Positions 8,546 to 18,755 of a DNA stretch of 64,000 nt are shown here, in pieces. Position 1 is the stretch's first letter, and each line of letters starts with the position of its first letter. Under the pieces are notes generated by a model. That model was not told the DNA's origin, searched no databases, and worked only from the letters and a program-made list of their open reading frames with translations. The stretch is taken from NCBI RefSeq assembly GCF_020131355.1, contig NZ_JAHLEL010000038.1, positions 558,001 through 622,000 on the forward strand, in the 5' to 3' direction. The stretch is from Pseudonocardia sp. ICBG1293 (GTDB taxonomy: Bacteria; Actinomycetota; Actinomycetes; Mycobacteriales; Pseudonocardiaceae). The position numbers and the translations under genes were made by a program.

Positions 8546-9097
8546 GTGAACGGCTGGAAGCGCAGCGGCCGGGGCGACCGCGTCCGCTACACGTCCGGGT
8601 TCTCCGGCGAGGAGGCCGTCGTCCTGCGGGGTCTGTTCACCGAGATCCGCCAGATGCTCGCCGGGCGCGCGGAGCTGGCGCCCACCGACGAGCTCGCCGA
8701 GCTCACCGGCATCCGCACCGGCCCGACGTCGCGGCCCACCGACCGGGTCCTGGCCCGGCTGCTGCCGGACTTCACGACCGAGGACTCGGACCTCGCAGGC
8801 GGGATGCGCTCGCTGCACGAGCCGGCACTGATCGAGGCCAAGGACACCGCGGCGGCGACCGTGCTGGACGCCCTGCCCGAGGCGGGCGGGCGGCTCGAGC
8901 TCACCGAGGCCCAGGTCGACGCCTGGCTGACCGCCCTGAACGACGTACGGCTGGCCCTCGGGACCGCCCTCGACGTCGACGAGCAGATGCCCGAGCAGCT
9001 CCCCGACGACGACCCGCGGGCCCAGCACCTGGGCGTCTACCACTGGCTGACCTACGTGCAGGACTCCCTGGTCCGGGTCCGCGTCCGGGGGCTCTGA
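8546..9097 (+). CDS. DUF2017 family protein
   Basis: 183 residues, GTG start two bases after the clpS stop, so co-translated with it. It matches the DUF2017 family (Rv1332 in M. tuberculosis), which always follows clpS in actinobacteria. The middle is acidic (LPDDDPRA) and the end is YHWLTYVQDSLV. Function is unknown; the constant clpS linkage hints at a role in protein turnover, but nothing in the sequence shows a catalytic site. Confidence 0.88.
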   Translation: MNGWKRSGRGDRVRYTSGFSGEEAVVLRGLFTEIRQMLAGRAELAPTDELAELTGIRTGPTSRPTDRVLARLLPDFTTEDSDLAGGMRSLHEPALIEAKDTAAATVLDALPEAGGRLELTEAQVDAWLTALNDVRLALGTALDVDEQMPEQLPDDDPRAQHLGVYHWLTYVQDSLVRVRVRGL

Positions 9098-9118
9098 CCC
9101 GCCCGGCCGCCGATCCGG

Positions 9119-10813
9119 TCAGCGCCGCACGACGCGGTCGGTCGACGGCGGGGCCAGGCCCGGGTTCGCTCCCAGGTAGGCCACGAACGCGTCCAGGTCC
9201 ACCGGGCCGCCGACCAGCTCGGTCCCCGCGGTGAAGGTGTCGAACCCGTCGCCGCCGGCGGCCAGGAAGTTGTTCGTGGCGACCCGGTAGCGGCCGTCGT
9301 CGACGACCGGGGCACCGCCGACGGAGATGTCGCCGACCCGGTTCCCGGCCACCGTGTAGCGCAGGTTCGAGGAGCTCTGGAGCACCGTCGGACCGTCGTC
9401 GACGGTGAACTGCTGGTCGAGCACCGCACGCAGCTGGGCACCGGTGAGCGTCATGGTCTGCAGGATGTTGCCGAACGGCTGCACGGTGTAGGCCTGCCCG
9501 TAGGTGACCCGCCCGTCCGCGTCCGGCACCAGGTCGGCGCGCACCCCGCCGGGGTTGGTCAGCGCGAGCTGGGCGCCGTCGCCGCGCGAGGCCGCCAGCT
9601 GGGCGTCGGCGATCACCGTGCCGAGCGGGGACAGGCCCGACGGCGCGGGTGCGCGCAGCAGCGGGCCGGCCAGGGTGCCGACCGGGCGCTCGGCCAGCGG
9701 TCGCGACTGCGCGACCGCGCGGTCCACGATCGGTGCGACCGCCGGGTCGGGGGCGACGTCGCGGGTGACCACGACGTTGCGGGCGGTGCCGGTCGCGGCG
9801 CGGTCCACGTCGCCGTCGCCGGTCAGGGCGAGGTCGACCACCGACAGCAGCCTGCCGAACGACAGGCCCTGCACGAACGGCCGCGGGTTCCCGGCCGGGT
9901 CGGTCGCCGAGCACGAGTACTGCTGGTGGGTGTGCGCGGAGAACACCGCGTCGACGTCGGCGGACACCGCGGCCGCGATCCGTGACCCCGGCCCGCCCGG
10001 CTCCACCGCGCAGGCGTCGGGTCCGCCGTCGCCTGTCGCCTCGTCCCCCTGGTGCAGCAGCAGCAGCAGCACCTGCGCCCGCACGCCCTATGCGGTCAGC
10101 TCCCGCGACGCCGCGTCGACCGCGGCGACCTCGTCACCGATCTCCAGGCCGCGGATGCCGTCGGGGGAGACCACGTCGGCCAGCTCGGACAGGGTCGCCC
10201 CGATGACGCCGATCCGGGCGCCACCGGCCTCGACGACCGTCGACGCCGCGAGCGCAGGCCGCCCGGAGCCGTCGGTCACGTTCGCGGACAGGAACGGGAA
10301 GGCGGCCCCGTCGTAGGCCGGGGTGAAGCCGCACCCGTCGACCGGGTGGCAGCCGCCGTCCTGCAGCCGTCGCAGCTCGGCGATGCCCTCGTCGAACTCG
10401 TGGTTGCCGGCGGCGGACGCGGCGACGCCGATCCGCTCCAGCACCTCGACGGTCGGCTCGTCGTGGAACAGCGCCGACGCCAGCGGGGAGGCGCCGACGT
10501 TGTCTCCGGTGGAGAGCACCACGCTCGCCGGGGCCTGCGCCCGCAGCGCCGCGACGTGCGCGGCCAGGAACTCGACGCCGCCGGCCTCGACCTCGGCACC
10601 GGCGTCGTCGGTCACCCGGCCCGAGGAGCCCGTGGGCGGCTCCAGGTTGCCGTGCAGGTCGTTGAGGGCGATGAGCCGCACCGTGCCGGCGCCGGGCGCG
10701 CCCGGGTCCGGGCGGGCCGCGAGCGTCACCGCCTCGACGGTGACCCCCACCGCCAGGACGACGACGAGCACGGCGGCGAGGACGAACCCGACACGGCGAC
10801 CGGAGGAGGGCAC
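9119..10813 (-). pseudogene. 5'-nucleotidase/UDP-sugar hydrolase family gene interrupted by an amber codon
   Basis: One frame encodes a signal/anchor segment (VGFVLAAVLVVVLAVGVTV), a metallophosphatase domain (IALNDLHGNLEP, STGDNVGASP, GNHEFDEG) and the 5'-nucleotidase C-terminal domain (LTNPGGVRADL, GGDGFDTF). It is cut at codon 242 by TAG (10090-10088). Both halves stay in the same frame and CAG (Gln) to TAG would restore ELTAQGVRAQ, so this is a single C-to-T change or a sequence error. The histidine part of the metal site (HTHQQYS) lies after the stop, so a truncated product would be inactive. It sits between DUF2017 and mec, a position empty in mycobacteria. Confidence 0.85.
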
Positions 10814-10946
10814 GGGGGCAGTATGGCCGCAGCCGTGCCCGGACGCCCGTGGCCGGGGTCACAGACCGGGGTGTCGGCCGTGTGAACCTCGGGGTACGCC
10901 CCGGCGGGTGTTCGGCCCCGCGGGCGGGGCCGCGTATCCTCGCGGC

Positions 10947-11441
10947 GTGCTCGCCCTCCGGTCCGACCTCGTCGATGCAGTCGTCGCGCATGCCCGCCGG
11001 GACTTCCCGGTCGAGTCGTGCGGGCAGCTCGTCGGCCCCGAGGCCGGTGAGCACCCCGAGCGCTACGTGCCGATGACGAACGCCGACGAGGTGGCCAGCG
11101 ACTTCGCCTTCTCCCCGGCCGAGGACATCCGCCTGGAGCGCGAGCTCGACGTGGCCGGTGAGCGCCGCATGCTCGTCGTCCACTCGCACACCCGGCTGCC
11201 GCGCCGGCCGGTGGCGCACACCGGCCTGCCCGAGGCCTACCCGTCGCCCAAGGACGTCGCCCAGATGGAGTGGACCCCCGACCAGCACTGGCTGATCGTG
11301 GGTCTCGCCGCGGCCGACGCCGAGCCCGAGGTGCGCTCCTACCACCTCGTCGACGGCGAGGTCGTGGAGGACGAGCTGGCGGTCGTGGAGTCCTACATGT
11401 TCTCCCACACCGGCTCCGACGACGTGCCCGACCGGGCCTGA
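10947..11441 (+). CDS. mec: JAMM/MPN+ metalloprotease acting on CysO-cysteine (Mec)
   Basis: 164 residues. The JAMM zinc site is visible: Glu in VESCGQLVG, His-x-His in VVHSHTR and Ser-x-x-Asp in YPSPKDV. M. tuberculosis Mec+ (Rv1334) releases cysteine from the CysO-cysteine adduct in sulphide-dependent cysteine synthesis. cysO and cysM follow on the same strand. GTG at 10947 begins directly at the domain. Confidence 0.92.
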   Translation: MLALRSDLVDAVVAHARRDFPVESCGQLVGPEAGEHPERYVPMTNADEVASDFAFSPAEDIRLERELDVAGERRMLVVHSHTRLPRRPVAHTGLPEAYPSPKDVAQMEWTPDQHWLIVGLAAADAEPEVRSYHLVDGEVVEDELAVVESYMFSHTGSDDVPDRA

Positions 11442-11554
11442 ACGACCCTCTCGCGCACCCGCGCCGGAGGTCGCGCGGGAATGTCGCCGTACTCCGGCTG
11501 CGTTGCCGCGTGCAGGATCCACGCCAGAGCGACCCACCAGGAGTGATCAACGAG

Positions 11555-11830
11555 ATGGCCGTCTCCGTCTCCATCCCCACCATCCTTCGCACGCACACCG
11601 GCGGTGAGAAGACCGTCGAGGCGAAGGGCGACACCGTCTCGGCGGTCATCGACGACCTGGAGTCGCGGCACAGCGGCATCAAGGACCGTCTGATCACCGA
11701 CGGCAAGCTGCACCGCTTCGTCAACATCTACGTCGACGACGAGGACATCCGCTTCGCCGGTGGCCTGGAGGCCCCCGTCAAGGAGTCCTCCACGTTCACG
11801 ATCCTCCCGGCCGTGGCCGGCGGTCGCTGA
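11555..11830 (+). CDS. cysO: Ubiquitin-like sulfur carrier protein CysO
   Basis: 91 residues of the ThiS/MoaD beta-grasp fold. SVSIPTILRTHTGGEK, GKLHRFVNIYVDDEDIRF and FTILPAVAGG are nearly as in Rv1335. The C-terminal Gly-Gly is thiocarboxylated and donates sulphur to O-phosphoserine on CysM. Unlike M. tuberculosis CysO, which ends in GG, this protein ends GGR: an extra Arg91 follows the diglycine and would have to be removed before activation, perhaps by the adjacent Mec. CAGGAG lies 12 bases upstream of the ATG. Confidence 0.94.
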   Translation: MAVSVSIPTILRTHTGGEKTVEAKGDTVSAVIDDLESRHSGIKDRLITDGKLHRFVNIYVDDEDIRFAGGLEAPVKESSTFTILPAVAGGR

Positions 11831-11845
11831 GCCCCACCGGACCTC

Positions 11846-11874
11846 GGCACCGGGCGGCGTCCCCGCCCGGTGCC
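11846..11874. terminator. Hairpin between cysO and cysM
   Basis: A perfect 12-bp stem (GGCACCGGGCGG / CCGCCCGGTGCC) with a 5-base loop lies between the cysO stop and the cysM ribosome site (AGGAGA at 11883-11888). Because cysM continues the operon, it may be a partial terminator or attenuator that sets CysO above CysM, or an mRNA-processing stem. Confidence 0.6.
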
Positions 11875-11883
11875 GTCGTGTGA

Positions 11884-12840
<957 letters not shown>

Positions 12841-12888
12841 CCGGGCGAACCGGGCATAACGGGCGGCCGTGCCGGTACCGTGGGTGAC

Positions 12889-13485
12889 ATGACCGCACTC
12901 CCGGACGGCCGTCCCGCCCGTGTGCTGCCGCCGGCGCCGGTGCGCGCCGCGGTGATCATGCTGGCGTTCACCGCCGCGCTCTACGTGATCGAGGCGATCG
13001 ACCAGGCCTCGGGCGGGATGGTCGACGCCGCCGCGGCGATCTACCCCCGGCAGACCGACGGGCTGTCCGGGATCCTCGCCGCCCCGTTGCTGCACGGCGA
13101 CTACGCCCACCTCGCCGCGAACAGCGTGCCGTTCCTGGTCTTCGGGTTCCTCGCGATGTCCGGCGGCCCGGTCCAGTGGTTCGCGGTCACCGCCACGATC
13201 TGGCTGGTCAGCGGTTTCGGTGTGTGGCTCACCTCGCCGGCCCCGGTCCTCGGCGCCTCCGGCATCGTGTTCGGCTGGTTCCTGTTCCTGCTCACCCGCG
13301 GCTTCTACGCCCGCAACGGCAGGCAGATCCTGCTCGCGCTCGTGCTGTTCCTGTTCTACGGCTCGATCCTCTGGGGCGTGCTGCCCTCCGACCCGAGCGT
13401 GTCCTGGCAGGGCCACCTGTTCGGCGCGATCGGCGGCGTCGTCGCCGCCTACTGGGTGGCGAAGGCCGACCGCCTACCCTCCTAG
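12889..13485 (+). CDS. Rhomboid-family intramembrane serine protease
   Basis: 198 residues with six hydrophobic segments. The catalytic Ser is in LGASGIVFGW and the His in WQGHLFGAIGG, the standard GxSG/H dyad of rhomboids. The N-terminal loop HGDYAHLAANSVPFL holds the conserved H-x-x-x-N. It corresponds to Rv1337 in the same genomic position. ATG at 12889 is preferred over GTG at 12880; neither has a strong ribosome site. Substrate unknown. Confidence 0.9.
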   Translation: MTALPDGRPARVLPPAPVRAAVIMLAFTAALYVIEAIDQASGGMVDAAAAIYPRQTDGLSGILAAPLLHGDYAHLAANSVPFLVFGFLAMSGGPVQWFAVTATIWLVSGFGVWLTSPAPVLGASGIVFGWFLFLLTRGFYARNGRQILLALVLFLFYGSILWGVLPSDPSVSWQGHLFGAIGGVVAAYWVAKADRLPS

Positions 13486-13488
13486 GGT

Positions 13489-14319
13489 GTGAGCGACGCA
13501 CCCGGGATCGACGCCCCGATCGGCCTCTTCGACTCCGGGGTCGGCGGGCTCACCGTCGCCCGCTCGGTGATCGACCTGCTGCCCGCCGAGCAGATCGTCT
13601 ACGTCGGTGACACCGCGCACAGCCCCTACGGGCCGCGCTCGCTGGCCGACATCCGGCGCCTGGCACTCGGCATCGGCGACGAGCTCGTCGACTCGGGGGT
13701 CAAGGCGCTGGTCATCGCCTGCAACTCCGCCTCGGCCGCCTGCCTCGCCGACTTCCGCGAGCGCTACCCGGTGCCCGTCGTCGAGGTCGTCCGCCCGGCC
13801 GTGCGCCGTGCCGTCGCCACCACCCGCAACGGCCGGATCGGCGTCATCGGCACCGCCGCCACGATCGCCTCGGGCGCCTACGCCGACGCCTTCGACGCCG
13901 CCCCCGACACCGAGATCACCTCCGTGGCCTGCCCCCGGTTCGTCGACTTCGTCGAGCGTGGCACCACCAGCGGCCGGCAGGTCCTCGGCGTCGCCCAGGG
14001 GTACCTGGAGCCGCTGCAGCGGGCCGGGGTCGACACCGTCGTCCTCGGCTGTACCCACTACCCCCTGCTGTCCGGGGTGCTGGAGATCGTCCTCGGCCCG
14101 GACGTGACGCTGGTGTCCTCCGCCGACGAGACCGCCCGCACCCTGGTCCGGACCCTGCACGCGCACGAGCTGCTGCGCGACGCCACCGCCCCACCCGCAC
14201 CGCACCGCTTCCTCGCCACCGGGGACCCGGAGCCCTTCGCCCGCCTGGGCCGCCGATTCCTGGGCCCCGAGATCGGCTCGGTCGTGGGCCGCGCGGGCGC
14301 CGCGCTCCCGTCCGCCTGA
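13489..14319 (+). CDS. murI: Glutamate racemase
   Basis: 276 residues. It makes D-glutamate for peptidoglycan. Both catalytic cysteines are visible, in [11 protein letters not shown] and LGCTHYPLL, with the N-terminal [15 protein letters not shown] signature. GTG start, three bases after the rhomboid stop, so co-translated. Same place as Rv1338. Confidence 0.96.
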   Translation: MSDAPGIDAPIGLFDSGVGGLTVARSVIDLLPAEQIVYVGDTAHSPYGPRSLADIRRLALGIGDELVDSGVKALVIACNSASAACLADFRERYPVPVVEVVRPAVRRAVATTRNGRIGVIGTAATIASGAYADAFDAAPDTEITSVACPRFVDFVERGTTSGRQVLGVAQGYLEPLQRAGVDTVVLGCTHYPLLSGVLEIVLGPDVTLVSSADETARTLVRTLHAHELLRDATAPPAPHRFLATGDPEPFARLGRRFLGPEIGSVVGRAGAALPSA

Positions 14320-14340
14320 CCGTCACACCCCTCTCCCCGG

Positions 14341-14368
14341 ACCCACACCCGCCGCGGCAGGTGTGGGT
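14341..14368. terminator. Hairpin after murI
   Basis: A 9-bp perfect stem (ACCCACACC / GGTGTGGGT) with a 10-base loop begins 21 bases after the murI stop. It would separate murI from the following small membrane protein genes. Confidence 0.6.
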
Positions 14369-14439
14369 ACCGGCGGACAGGTGTGGTGGCGAGCCGGGTC
14401 CCCGCGGCGTGCGGGGGCGGCGGGGGTAGCGTTCCCGGT

Positions 14440-14814
14440 GTGATCGGAACGCTCGTCCTGGTGATCACCGTGGCGCTCTCGGCCACCGCGCTGTTCGGGC
14501 TGGTCACGACCGCGCTGAACCGGCCCCCGAGCCGGGTGCACACCGTCGCCGTCGGGATCTGTGTGGCACTCGTCGCCGTGCAGGCGGCGATCGCCGCCTA
14601 CCAGGTGGTGCTCGGCGGGGTCACCCTCCCCGAGCAGACGACCTTCCTCATCTACCTGGCCGTCGCGATCTGCGTCCCGGTCATCGCGCTGCAGTTCGCC
14701 ACCGCCGAACCGAGCCGCTGGGGCGGCGCCGTGATCGCCGTCGGTGCGATCGGGACGCTCGTCGCCGTGCTGCGGCTGCAGGGGCTGTGGATCCCGGGGG
14801 TGCCCGGTGCCTGA
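14440..14814 (+). CDS. Small four-helix membrane protein, function unknown
   Basis: 124 residues, mostly hydrophobic, with four predicted membrane segments (about residues 3-24, 36-58, 69-84 and 92-112). I do not recognise the family. GTG start. Its last eight bases overlap the start of the next membrane-protein gene, so the two are translationally coupled and may form a complex. In this conserved gene block mycobacteria have no matching pair between murI and Rv1339. Confidence 0.75.
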   Translation: MIGTLVLVITVALSATALFGLVTTALNRPPSRVHTVAVGICVALVAVQAAIAAYQVVLGGVTLPEQTTFLIYLAVAICVPVIALQFATAEPSRWGGAVIAVGAIGTLVAVLRLQGLWIPGVPGA

Positions 14815-15223
14815 GCCGCACACCCCCGGGTCCCGCGCCACCGCGACCGGCCCCGGCCGCATCCTCATCGCCGTCTACGGGGTCTTCGCGCTCTCGGCGT
14901 CGGCGCGGGCGGGTGTGCAGATCGCCGAACGTTTCGGCGAGGCCCCGCTGGCGTACTCGCTGTCCGCGCTCGCCGGCTTCGTCTACATCCTCGCCACCGT
15001 CGGCCTGGCGGGCACCGGCCCCGGCTTCCGGCGCCTCGCCCTGTCCGCGGTGGTGTTCGAGCTCGTCGGTGTGCTCGCCGTCGGCGCGTTCACCACGTTC
15101 GTCCCCGCCGACTTCCCGCGGGAGACGGTCTGGTCGCACTTCGGCGCCGGTTACGGCTTCGTGCCGCTCGTGCTGCCGTTCGTCGGGCTCTGGTGGCTGC
15201 GGCGTACCTCACGAACGGGTTAG
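14807..15223 (+). CDS. Small membrane protein, function unknown
   Basis: 138 residues with four hydrophobic helices (roughly 18-38, 46-66, 74-95 and 106-130) after a short Pro/Gly-rich N-terminus. GTG start overlaps the previous gene by eight bases. The family is not recognised. A conserved-looking aromatic/charged loop (PADFPRETVWSHFGAGYGF) precedes the last helix. The metallo-beta-lactamase-fold gene follows after 8 bp. Confidence 0.78.
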   Translation: MPEPHTPGSRATATGPGRILIAVYGVFALSASARAGVQIAERFGEAPLAYSLSALAGFVYILATVGLAGTGPGFRRLALSAVVFELVGVLAVGAFTTFVPADFPRETVWSHFGAGYGFVPLVLPFVGLWWLRRTSRTG

Positions 15224-15231
15224 GGTCGCGC

Positions 15232-16017
15232 ATGCGGCTGATCGTTCTCGGGTGCTCCGGCAGCGGACCCGGACCCGAGTCCCCGGCGTCGGGCTACCTG
15301 GTCGAGGCCGGCGCGACCCGGTTCACCCTCGATCTCGGCAACGGCACCCTCGGCGCCCTGCAACGCCACGCCGACCCGTTCGCCCTCGACGCCGCGGTGT
15401 TCAGCCACCTGCATCCCGACCACTGCTCGGACTTCCCGTCGCTGGTGGTGCACCGGCGCTACCACCCCCGGCCCCCGTTCGACGCGACCGCGCGCAAGCT
15501 CGCCGTGCACGCCCCGGCCGGCGCACACACCCGCTTCGCCCGCGCCGACGCCGTCACCGAGGACGACTACGCCCGCACCGACCTCACCGACGTCTTCTCC
15601 TTCCACGACCTCGTGGCAGGAGAGCCGTTCACCGTCGGCACCGGGGACGACGCCGTCACCGTCACCGCCCACGAGGTCGTGCACGTCTGCCCCGCCTACG
15701 CACTGCGCGTCGAGCACCGCGGCCGGGTCCTGACCTACTCCGGGGACACGGCTGCCTGCCCGGGGCTCGTCGAGGCCGCCCGCGACGCCGACCTGCTGCT
15801 CTGCGAGGCCAGCTGGCCGCACGCCGAGGCCGGACCGCCCGGGGTGCACCTGTCCGGGCGGGAGGCGGGCGAGCACGCCGCGGCCGCCGGCGCGCGACGC
15901 CTGGTCGTCACCCACGTCCCGGCCTGGTTCGACCGCGAGTCCGTGGGCGCCGAGGCGAAGGCGGCCTTCGGGGGCACCGTCGAGCTCGCCCGGCCCGACG
16001 CGGTGTTCGAGGTCTGA
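15232..16017 (+). CDS. Metallo-beta-lactamase-fold phosphodiesterase (Rv1339-like)
   Basis: 261 residues. The metal-binding motif [12 protein letters not shown], the Asp in [12 protein letters not shown] and a C-terminal His ([10 protein letters not shown]) form the dinuclear site. It is the positional and sequence counterpart of M. tuberculosis Rv1339, reported as an atypical cAMP phosphodiesterase; RNase Z-like activity is the alternative. It lies upstream of rph as in mycobacteria. Confidence 0.87.
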   Translation: MRLIVLGCSGSGPGPESPASGYLVEAGATRFTLDLGNGTLGALQRHADPFALDAAVFSHLHPDHCSDFPSLVVHRRYHPRPPFDATARKLAVHAPAGAHTRFARADAVTEDDYARTDLTDVFSFHDLVAGEPFTVGTGDDAVTVTAHEVVHVCPAYALRVEHRGRVLTYSGDTAACPGLVEAARDADLLLCEASWPHAEAGPPGVHLSGREAGEHAAAAGARRLVVTHVPAWFDRESVGAEAKAAFGGTVELARPDAVFEV

Positions 16018-16039
16018 ACCGGCTTCCTACGATGGCCGG

Positions 16040-16837
16040 GTGACACGAACAGAGGGCAGGGCCGACGGCCGGACCGACGACGAGATGCGGCCGGTGACCA
16101 TCACCCGGGGCTTCCAGAAGCACCCCGCGGGATCGGTGCTGGTGGAGTTCGGTGACACGAAGGTGCTGTGCGCCGCCAGCGTCACCGACGGGGTACCGCG
16201 CTGGCGCAAGGGATCCGGCCTCGGCTGGGTCACCGCCGAGTACGCGATGCTGCCCTCGGCCACCGACACCCGGTCCTCGCGGGAGTCGGTGAAGGGCAGG
16301 ATCGGCGGCCGTACCCACGAGATCTCCCGGCTGATCGGCCGGTCCCTGCGCGCCTGCATCGACCTGCGTGCGCTCGGCGAGAACACCATCGCGATCGACT
16401 GCGACGTGCTGCAGGCCGACGGCGGCACCCGCACCGCGGCCATCACCGGCGCCTACGTCGCCCTGTGCGACGCGGTCACCTGGCTCGGCGAGCAGGGGAA
16501 GCTGTCGGACCCGAAGCCGATCTCCTGCCAGGTCGCCGCGGTGTCGGTCGGTGTCGTGGACGGCCGGGTCCGGCTCGACCTGCCCTACGAGGAGGACTCG
16601 CGGGCCGAGGTCGACACGAACGTCGTCGCCACCGAGACCGGCACCCTGATCGAGGTCCAGGGCACCGGCGAGGGCGCCACCTTCTCCCGCTCCACCCTCG
16701 ACGCCATGCTCGACTCCGCACTCGCCGGGATCGCCGAGCTGGCCCGGCTCCAGGTCGAGGTGCTCGCCGCACCGCACCCGAAGATCGCCGCGCAGGCCGC
16801 CGAGGCCTCGGACACCGCGGGGGAGGGCGGCGCGTGA
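16040..16837 (+). CDS. rph: Ribonuclease PH
   Basis: 265 residues. A phosphorolytic 3'-5' exoribonuclease that trims tRNA 3' ends. Family blocks are [51 protein letters not shown] and [19 protein letters not shown]. The stop overlaps the start of rdgB by GTGA. A polar N-terminal tail of about 15 residues precedes the fold. Same context as Rv1340. Confidence 0.95.
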   Translation: MTRTEGRADGRTDDEMRPVTITRGFQKHPAGSVLVEFGDTKVLCAASVTDGVPRWRKGSGLGWVTAEYAMLPSATDTRSSRESVKGRIGGRTHEISRLIGRSLRACIDLRALGENTIAIDCDVLQADGGTRTAAITGAYVALCDAVTWLGEQGKLSDPKPISCQVAAVSVGVVDGRVRLDLPYEEDSRAEVDTNVVATETGTLIEVQGTGEGATFSRSTLDAMLDSALAGIAELARLQVEVLAAPHPKIAAQAAEASDTAGEGGA

Positions 16838-17478
16838 GGATCCTGCTCGCCACCCGCAACGCCAAGAAGCTCGTCGAGCTGCGCCGCATCACCGAGGCGG
16901 CGGGCCTGTCCGGTGTCGAGATCGTCGGCCTCGCCGACGTCCCCGGGTTCCCGGAGGCCCCGGAGGTCGGCGCGACGTTCGCGGCGAACGCACTGGCCAA
17001 GGCCCGCGACGCGGCCGCCGCGACCGGGCTGCCCGCGGTCGCCGACGACTCCGGCATCACCGTCGACGCCCTCAACGGCATGCCGGGCATCTTCTCCGCC
17101 CGCTGGTCCGGCCGCCACGGCGACGACGAGGCGAACCTGCAGCTGCTGCTCGGGCAGACCGCCGACGTCCCCGACGAACGCCGCGGCGCCGCGTTCGTCT
17201 GCGCCGCCGCGCTCGTCACCCCGGACGCGGCCGCCGCCCCCGGGTTCGACGCCGAGGGCGAGCTGCCCGGGCGCACCGTCGTGCACGGCACCTGGCGCGG
17301 CACCCTGCTGCGCGCCCCCCGCGGCGGGAACGGCTTCGGCTACGACCCGATCTTCGCCCCGGAGGGCGACACCCGGTCCTCGGCCGAGCTGTCGGCAGCG
17401 GAGAAGGACGCCGCCTCGCACCGCGGGATCGCGCTGCGGGCACTCGTCGGGCACCTGCAGGCGCTCGCGGGCGCCTGA
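16834..17478 (+). CDS. rdgB: XTP/dITP pyrophosphatase (Ham1/RdgB family)
   Basis: 214 residues. It removes non-canonical purine nucleotides. Motifs are [13 protein letters not shown] at the N-terminus, [19 protein letters not shown] with the metal-binding acids, and [14 protein letters not shown] near the end. GTG start overlaps the rph stop (GTGA), so translation is coupled. Confidence 0.95.
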   Translation: MRILLATRNAKKLVELRRITEAAGLSGVEIVGLADVPGFPEAPEVGATFAANALAKARDAAAATGLPAVADDSGITVDALNGMPGIFSARWSGRHGDDEANLQLLLGQTADVPDERRGAAFVCAAALVTPDAAAAPGFDAEGELPGRTVVHGTWRGTLLRAPRGGNGFGYDPIFAPEGDTRSSAELSAAEKDAASHRGIALRALVGHLQALAGA

Positions 17479-17482
17479 GGGC

Positions 17483-17881
17483 CTACTCGGGGGCGGGCTC
17501 GGCCAGGACGCGCTGCGCGATCCGGAACGCCGAGTTCGCCGCCGGGACCCCGCAGTAGATCGCGGTCTGCAGCACGATCTCGACGATCTCGCCGTCGGTC
17601 ACGCCGTTGCGCCGTGCCGCCCGCACGTGCATCTCGAACTCCTCCCAGTGCCCGTGCGCGATCAGCGCCGTCAGCGTCACCGCCGAACGCATCCGCCGCT
17701 CCAGCCCGGGCCGGGTCCAGATCTCGTTCCACGCGTAGCGGGTGATCAGCTTCTGGAAGTCCGCGGTGGTGCCGTCGACGCGCGCCAGCGCCGCGGCGAC
17801 GTAGTCCTCGCCGAGCACCTCACGGCGCACGGCCAGACCGTCGGCGTCCAGCTCGGCGGGGTCGATACCCGAATCGCTCAT
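17483..17881 (-). CDS. pcaC: 4-carboxymuconolactone decarboxylase
   Basis: 132 residues, the usual stand-alone PcaC length. TRYAWNEIWTRPGLERRMRS, HVRAARRNGVTDGEIVEI and GVPAANSAFRIA are typical of true PcaC rather than AhpD-type peroxidases. It decarboxylates gamma-carboxymuconolactone in the protocatechuate branch of the beta-ketoadipate pathway. The pathway's pcaHG and pobA lie 35 kb away in this window, so the pca genes are scattered. It converges on rdgB with a 4-bp gap. Confidence 0.88.
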   Translation of the reverse strand: MSDSGIDPAELDADGLAVRREVLGEDYVAAALARVDGTTADFQKLITRYAWNEIWTRPGLERRMRSAVTLTALIAHGHWEEFEMHVRAARRNGVTDGEIVEIVLQTAIYCGVPAANSAFRIAQRVLAEPAPE

Positions 17882-17971
17882 GACCGGCAGCCTCCCACGC
17901 CGACCGGCGGGCGCGGGGCGGCCCACCGGGTGGGCGGGCTGGGGCCCGGTGCCGTCGTGGACCTCGGTACC

Positions 17972-18664
17972 GTGATCCACGTGCGGTGGTGGCGGTTTCT
18001 GCTGGGCTGCCTCGGGCTGGTGCTCGCGGCCGCCGTCGTCGTACTCGTGGCCCGGTCGCTCGGCCTGTCCGCGGTCCCCCGCTTCGGCGAGCTGCGCCGT
18101 GCCGTGGAGTCCGCCGGGCTGTGGGGACCGGTCGTGTTCGTGTTGCTCCAGGTCGCGCTGAACGTCCCGCCGTTCCCGCGCACCGTGTTCACCGTCTCCG
18201 CCGGGGTGCTGTTCGGCGCCGTCGGCGGGGCGGCGCTCACCCTGTTCGCGACGGCACTCTCCGCGGTCGTCGCGTTCGCGCTCGTGCGAGCCACCGGCGG
18301 CAGCCTCGTGGCCCGCTACGCCGGGCACCCCCGCGCGGTGTGGGTACGGCGGCGCCTCGACCACCACGGCGTGCTCGCCGTGACCTCGTTGCGGCTCATC
18401 CCGATGGTGCCGTTCGCGGTGCTCAACTACCTGTCCGGGCTGTCCCAGGTGCGGTTCTGGCCCTACCTGGTCGGGACGGTGATCGGCTCGGCGCCCAGCA
18501 CGATCGCCGTCGTCGCCCTCGGCGACGCGGTCACCGGGCACGTGCCGCCGGCACTGCTGCTCGTCTCCGCGGTGTGCGCGGTGGTGGGGCTGGGCGGAGT
18601 GCTCCTGGCCGCACGCAGGCCGCTGCCGGACGAGCCGGGGAGCACCGCGCCGCCCACCGGATGA
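17972..18664 (+). CDS. VTT-domain (TVP38/DedA-like) membrane protein
   Basis: 230 residues with five or six membrane segments. The central SNARE-associated/VTT domain shows VPPFPRTVFTVSAGVLFG and LRLIPMVPFAVLNYLSGL, the paired G/P-rich re-entrant motifs of TVP38/DedA proteins thought to move lipids across membranes. Start is uncertain between GTG 17972 and GTG 17981. The gene diverges from pcaC. Confidence 0.83.
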   Translation: MIHVRWWRFLLGCLGLVLAAAVVVLVARSLGLSAVPRFGELRRAVESAGLWGPVVFVLLQVALNVPPFPRTVFTVSAGVLFGAVGGAALTLFATALSAVVAFALVRATGGSLVARYAGHPRAVWVRRRLDHHGVLAVTSLRLIPMVPFAVLNYLSGLSQVRFWPYLVGTVIGSAPSTIAVVALGDAVTGHVPPALLLVSAVCAVVGLGGVLLAARRPLPDEPGSTAPPTG

Positions 18665-18682
18665 GGCGGGCGGCGCGCCACG

Positions 18683-18755
18683 TGCCGGCGGCGGGATTCG
18701 AACCCGCACTTGCGGCCACCTAAAGACCGTGCCTCTGCCGTTGGGCTACGCCGGC
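18683..18755 (-). tRNA. Class I-shaped tRNA with UAG anticodon (reads CUA, nominally Leu)
   Basis: A full cloverleaf can be drawn: acceptor GCCGGCG/CGCCGGC, three-pair D stem GCC/GGC with loop GGC, anticodon stem CGGTC/GGCCG, loop TTTAGGT, a 5-base variable region CAAGT, T arm GCGGG-TTCGAAT-CCCGC, discriminator A, no encoded CCA. The anticodon UAG is that of tRNA-Leu, but bacterial tRNA-Leu has a long variable arm and this one does not. Its first ten bases overlap the end of the HNH gene upstream. It may be a degenerate or phage-type tRNA; amino-acid identity is uncertain. Confidence 0.75.

Noticed and set aside
10088-10090. Amber read-through or recoding in the 5'-nucleotidase gene
   Set aside because: The only nearby odd tRNA has anticodon UAG, which reads CUA, not the UAG stop. 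No recoding element is seen.
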